Shown: positions 5,841 to 7,832 of the stretch, in pieces
Layout of the letters: every line of letters starts with the position of its first letter
Position numbering within the stretch: position 1 is the first letter of the stretch
Assembly (NCBI GenBank): GCA_964354135.1
Contig: CAYGZA010000315.1
Span: forward strand, 1-7,832
From: CAYGZA01 sp964354135
GTDB taxonomy: Bacteria > Planctomycetota > Planctomycetia > Pirellulales > Thermoguttaceae
Direction: 5' to 3'
DNA length: 7,832 bases
Notes under the pieces: generated by a model
Seen by the model: only the letters and a program-made list of their open reading frames with translations
Databases searched by the model: none
Told to the model about the DNA's origin: nothing
Program-made: the position numbers and the translations under genes

Positions 5841-5862
5841 TTGCCGCTGTGCCAGCTACAAT
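5835..5862 (+). promoter_or_regulatory. Candidate main nrdJ promoter (P2)
   Basis: TTGTGG (5835-5840) and TACAAT (5857-5862) are spaced 16 nt apart. The -10 equals that of the toxin operon promoter. It implies a leader of about 170 nt before nrdJ. Both elements are overlapped by NrdR-like boxes. Confidence 0.55.
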
Positions 5863-5871
5863 ATATAGGTG
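5856..5871 (+). promoter_or_regulatory. NrdR-box-like site 2
   Basis: The core CAATATATAG (5859-5868) matches all 10 core positions of the remembered NrdR-box consensus; the outer positions match poorly. It covers the -10 of P2. NrdR is the ATP/dATP-sensing repressor of ribonucleotide reductase genes and binds paired boxes about 31-32 bp apart, as here. Confidence 0.5.
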
Positions 5872-6038
5872 GTGGTCGGTTTTTCAGGTATCCCTCAATC
5901 GAGGCAATCTGCCGGTTGATTCCGGTGAATAGATAGACCAGTTTCTCGGGCTGCAAGTGCGGCGACGAGGATGGGGATCATTTGCCCGAATCGACGAGCC
6001 GGAATGGATGCCCGGGCTGATTGGAGAAAGAGCGCAAC

Positions 6039-7832
6039 ATGGAAAAGCCCCCCATCGACACTCAGACTCTCCCTGGGGCCCCCGCAGCGGTGGAGCAGCG
6101 TCCCCGCGCGCAGGCTCAGGCTAGTTCCAAAGGACTTTCGGTCGACCCGGTCTTCTGCCCTGTCGACATCGGTAGCCCTTTTGACACCGTCCAGTGGGGC
6201 CTGCGGACGGCGGTCATCAAGGGCGAGGGCGGCGAAGTGGTCTTCGAGCAGCGCGATTGCGAGATCCCCGCCACCTGGAGCCAATTGGCGACCAACGTGG
6301 TCGTCAGCAAGTACTTCTACGGCGAGGTCGGCGCCCGGGAACGCGAGACCAGCGTCCGCAACCTGATCCACCGCGTGACTCGGACGATCGCCGATTGGGG
6401 CATCGAGGACGGCTACTTCGCCACAGCCCAGGACGGCGAGCGGTTCTATCGCGAGCTCTCGTGGCTTTGCCTGCACCAGTGCGTGTCGTTCAATTCGCCC
6501 GTCTGGTTCAACGTCGGCCTGTTTCACCAGTACGGCATCAAGGGGGCGATGTGCAACTGGTACTGGGACAGGAAGTCGGGCACCGTCCGCCAGCCGGAAA
6601 ACCCCTACGAGTATCCCCAGGCCTCGGCCTGCTTCATCCAGAGCGTTCACGACAACATGGAGGACATCATGGAGCTGGCCCGCAGCGAGGCCATGCTCTT
6701 CAAGTTCGGCTCCGGCACGGGGACCGACCTCTCGACGCTGCGTTCGCACCGGGAGAAGCTTTCGGGCGGCGGGAAGCCGTCCGGCCCGCTTTCCTTCATG
6801 CGGGTCTACGATCAGATCGCGGCAGTCGTGAAATCGGGCGGGAAAACTCGCCGCGCCGCCAAGATGCAGTCGCTCAAGATATCCCACCCCGACATCCTCG
6901 AATTCATCGAGTGCAAGTGCAACGAGGAGCAGAAGGCCCGGGTCCTGATCGCCAAGGGCTACGACGCGGAAGAGGCCTATGGCTCGGTGCTCTTCCAGAA
7001 CGCCAATCTCTCGATCCGCGTGACCGACGAGTTCATGGAAGCGGCCGAGGCGGACGGGCCCTGGACGACGCACTGGATCACCGTGCCGGACAACCCCGGC
7101 CCGACCCACAAGGCCCGGGACCTGTTCAACCGCATTGCCCAAGCGGCCTGGTCCTGCGGCGACCCCGGCCTGCAATACGATACGACGATCAACCGCTGGC
7201 ACACCTGCCCGAACTCCGGCCGCATCAACGCCTCCAACCCGTGCTCGGAGTACATGTTCGTGGACGATTCGGCCTGCAACCTGGCAAGCCTGAACCTGAT
7301 GAAGTTCCGCCGCTCGGACGGCAGCTTCGACGCCGAGCGGTTCGCGGCGGCGTGCCGGCTGGTCTTCATCGCCCAGGAGATCCTGGTGGATCACGGCAGC
7401 TATCCCACCGCGAGGATCACCGCCAAAAGCCACCGCTTCCGGCCGATCGGCTTGGGGTATTCCAACCTCGGCAGCCTGGTGATGGTCAGCGGCCTCTCCT
7501 ACGATTCGGACGAAGCCCGGGGTTTGTGCAGCGCGGTGACCGCCCTGATGCACGGGGCGGCTTTCCGCACCAGCGCCGAGCTGGCCGCGGCCATCGGCCC
7601 CTTCGATGCCTTTGAGCAGAACCGCGCTGCGATGCTCCGCGTCATGGAAATGCACTGGGAAAAGGCCGAGCTGATCGAGGGCTGCCCGGAATACCTCAAA
7701 GTCGCCGCGCGCAAGGTCTGGGACGACGTGCTCGTTCAGGGCCGCCGCCACGGCTTCCGCAATGCCCAGGCCACCGTGCTCGCCCCCACGGGCACGATCA
7801 GCTTCATGATGGACTGCGATACCACGGGAATC
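6039..7832 (+). CDS. nrdJ: Adenosylcobalamin-dependent (class II) ribonucleotide reductase, C-terminus beyond the window
   Basis: The enzyme reduces ribonucleotides to deoxyribonucleotides using a radical generated from adenosylcobalamin, so it works with or without oxygen. The 598 codons present run open to the window edge. After a low-complexity N-terminus of about 35 residues the reductase domain follows. The radical site is NPCSE (N400, thiyl cysteine C402, E404). The reducing cysteine pair is C198 in QASACFIQSV and C413 in DSACNLASLNL; C402 to C413 keeps the 11-residue spacing of the Thermotoga enzyme. The phosphate-binding loop APTGTISF is at 582-589. The C-terminal CxxC shuttle and any TSCPD domain lie outside. 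The ATG at 6039 is preceded by GGAGAAAG (6023-6030). Neither a beta-subunit gene nor a class I ATP-cone motif is seen. Upstream promoters and NrdR-like boxes suggest dNTP-responsive repression. Confidence 0.95.
   Translation, partial: MEKPPIDTQTLPGAPAAVEQRPRAQAQASSKGLSVDPVFCPVDIGSPFDTVQWGLRTAVIKGEGGEVVFEQRDCEIPATWSQLATNVVVSKYFYGEVGARERETSVRNLIHRVTRTIADWGIEDGYFATAQDGERFYRELSWLCLHQCVSFNSPVWFNVGLFHQYGIKGAMCNWYWDRKSGTVRQPENPYEYPQASACFIQSVHDNMEDIMELARSEAMLFKFGSGTGTDLSTLRSHREKLSGGGKPSGPLSFMRVYDQIAAVVKSGGKTRRAAKMQSLKISHPDILEFIECKCNEEQKARVLIAKGYDAEEAYGSVLFQNANLSIRVTDEFMEAAEADGPWTTHWITVPDNPGPTHKARDLFNRIAQAAWSCGDPGLQYDTTINRWHTCPNSGRINASNPCSEYMFVDDSACNLASLNLMKFRRSDGSFDAERFAAACRLVFIAQEILVDHGSYPTARITAKSHRFRPIGLGYSNLGSLVMVSGLSYDSDEARGLCSAVTALMHGAAFRTSAELAAAIGPFDAFEQNRAAMLRVMEMHWEKAELIEGCPEYLKVAARKVWDDVLVQGRRHGFRNAQATVLAPTGTISFMMDCDTTGI

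Noticed and set aside
5108..5932. 274-codon plus-strand frame covering rplU
   Set aside because: It overlaps rplU in another frame, extends through both promoter regions, and has a low-complexity Arg/Gly/Pro-rich translation.
5663..5956. 97-codon minus-strand frame between rplU and nrdJ
   Set aside because: It has no family resemblance and no convincing ribosome-binding site, and it runs over the nrdJ promoters and NrdR-like boxes.
5863..6038. Cobalamin riboswitch before the B12-dependent reductase
   Set aside because: I looked for the B12 box and its conserved GCCACTG element and found neither in the leader.
5895..7751. 618-codon open frame on the minus strand, opposite nrdJ
   Set aside because: It is antisense to a gene with every expected class II reductase motif. 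High GC at third codon positions commonly leaves the opposite strand open. Its translation shows no recognisable domain.

Overview
The window looks like a GC-rich bacterial chromosome segment. The RNase E/G N-terminus, the L21 N-terminus and the B12-dependent ribonucleotide reductase all resemble those I know from Planctomycetota, probably a Pirellulales-like lineage. That placement is an inference from remembered family resemblance; no search was run.

Left part (1-2972, + strand). The window opens inside the C-terminus of ptsI (PTS enzyme I). A 209-nt gap follows, packed with GC-rich hairpins including a REP-like doublet. Next come a stand-alone DUF2344 (radical-SAM-associated) gene and a complete RNase E/G-family ribonuclease. 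The ribonuclease carries a charged, arginine/proline-rich insertion inside its S1 domain.

Middle (about 2973-5030, - strand). A compact three-gene operon lies opposite to the flanking genes and is visibly less GC-rich. It encodes a HigB-like toxin, an antitoxin-like protein with an N-terminal HigA-type HTH fused to an ImmA/IrrE zinc peptidase, and a conserved protein of unknown function. Its promoter (TTGACA-N16-TACAAT) has a 16-bp inverted repeat just downstream of the -10, as expected of an autoregulated toxin-antitoxin operon. The third gene ends at an amber codon, but the same frame continues for 24 codons with a tail that matches my memory of the normal C-terminus of this family. This accessory cassette is the best candidate here for an under-described system.

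Right part (5031-7832, + strand). rplU (L21) follows with its own candidate promoter but without its usual partner rpmA. A 465-nt non-coding stretch comes next, with two candidate sigma70-type promoters. Two NrdR-box-like sites lie there exactly 31 bp apart and overlap the second promoter. They precede nrdJ, the adenosylcobalamin-dependent class II ribonucleotide reductase, which runs off the right edge.

The core genes serve phosphotransfer regulation, RNA processing, translation and dNTP synthesis. The minus-strand cassette appears to be an insertion between rne and rplU.
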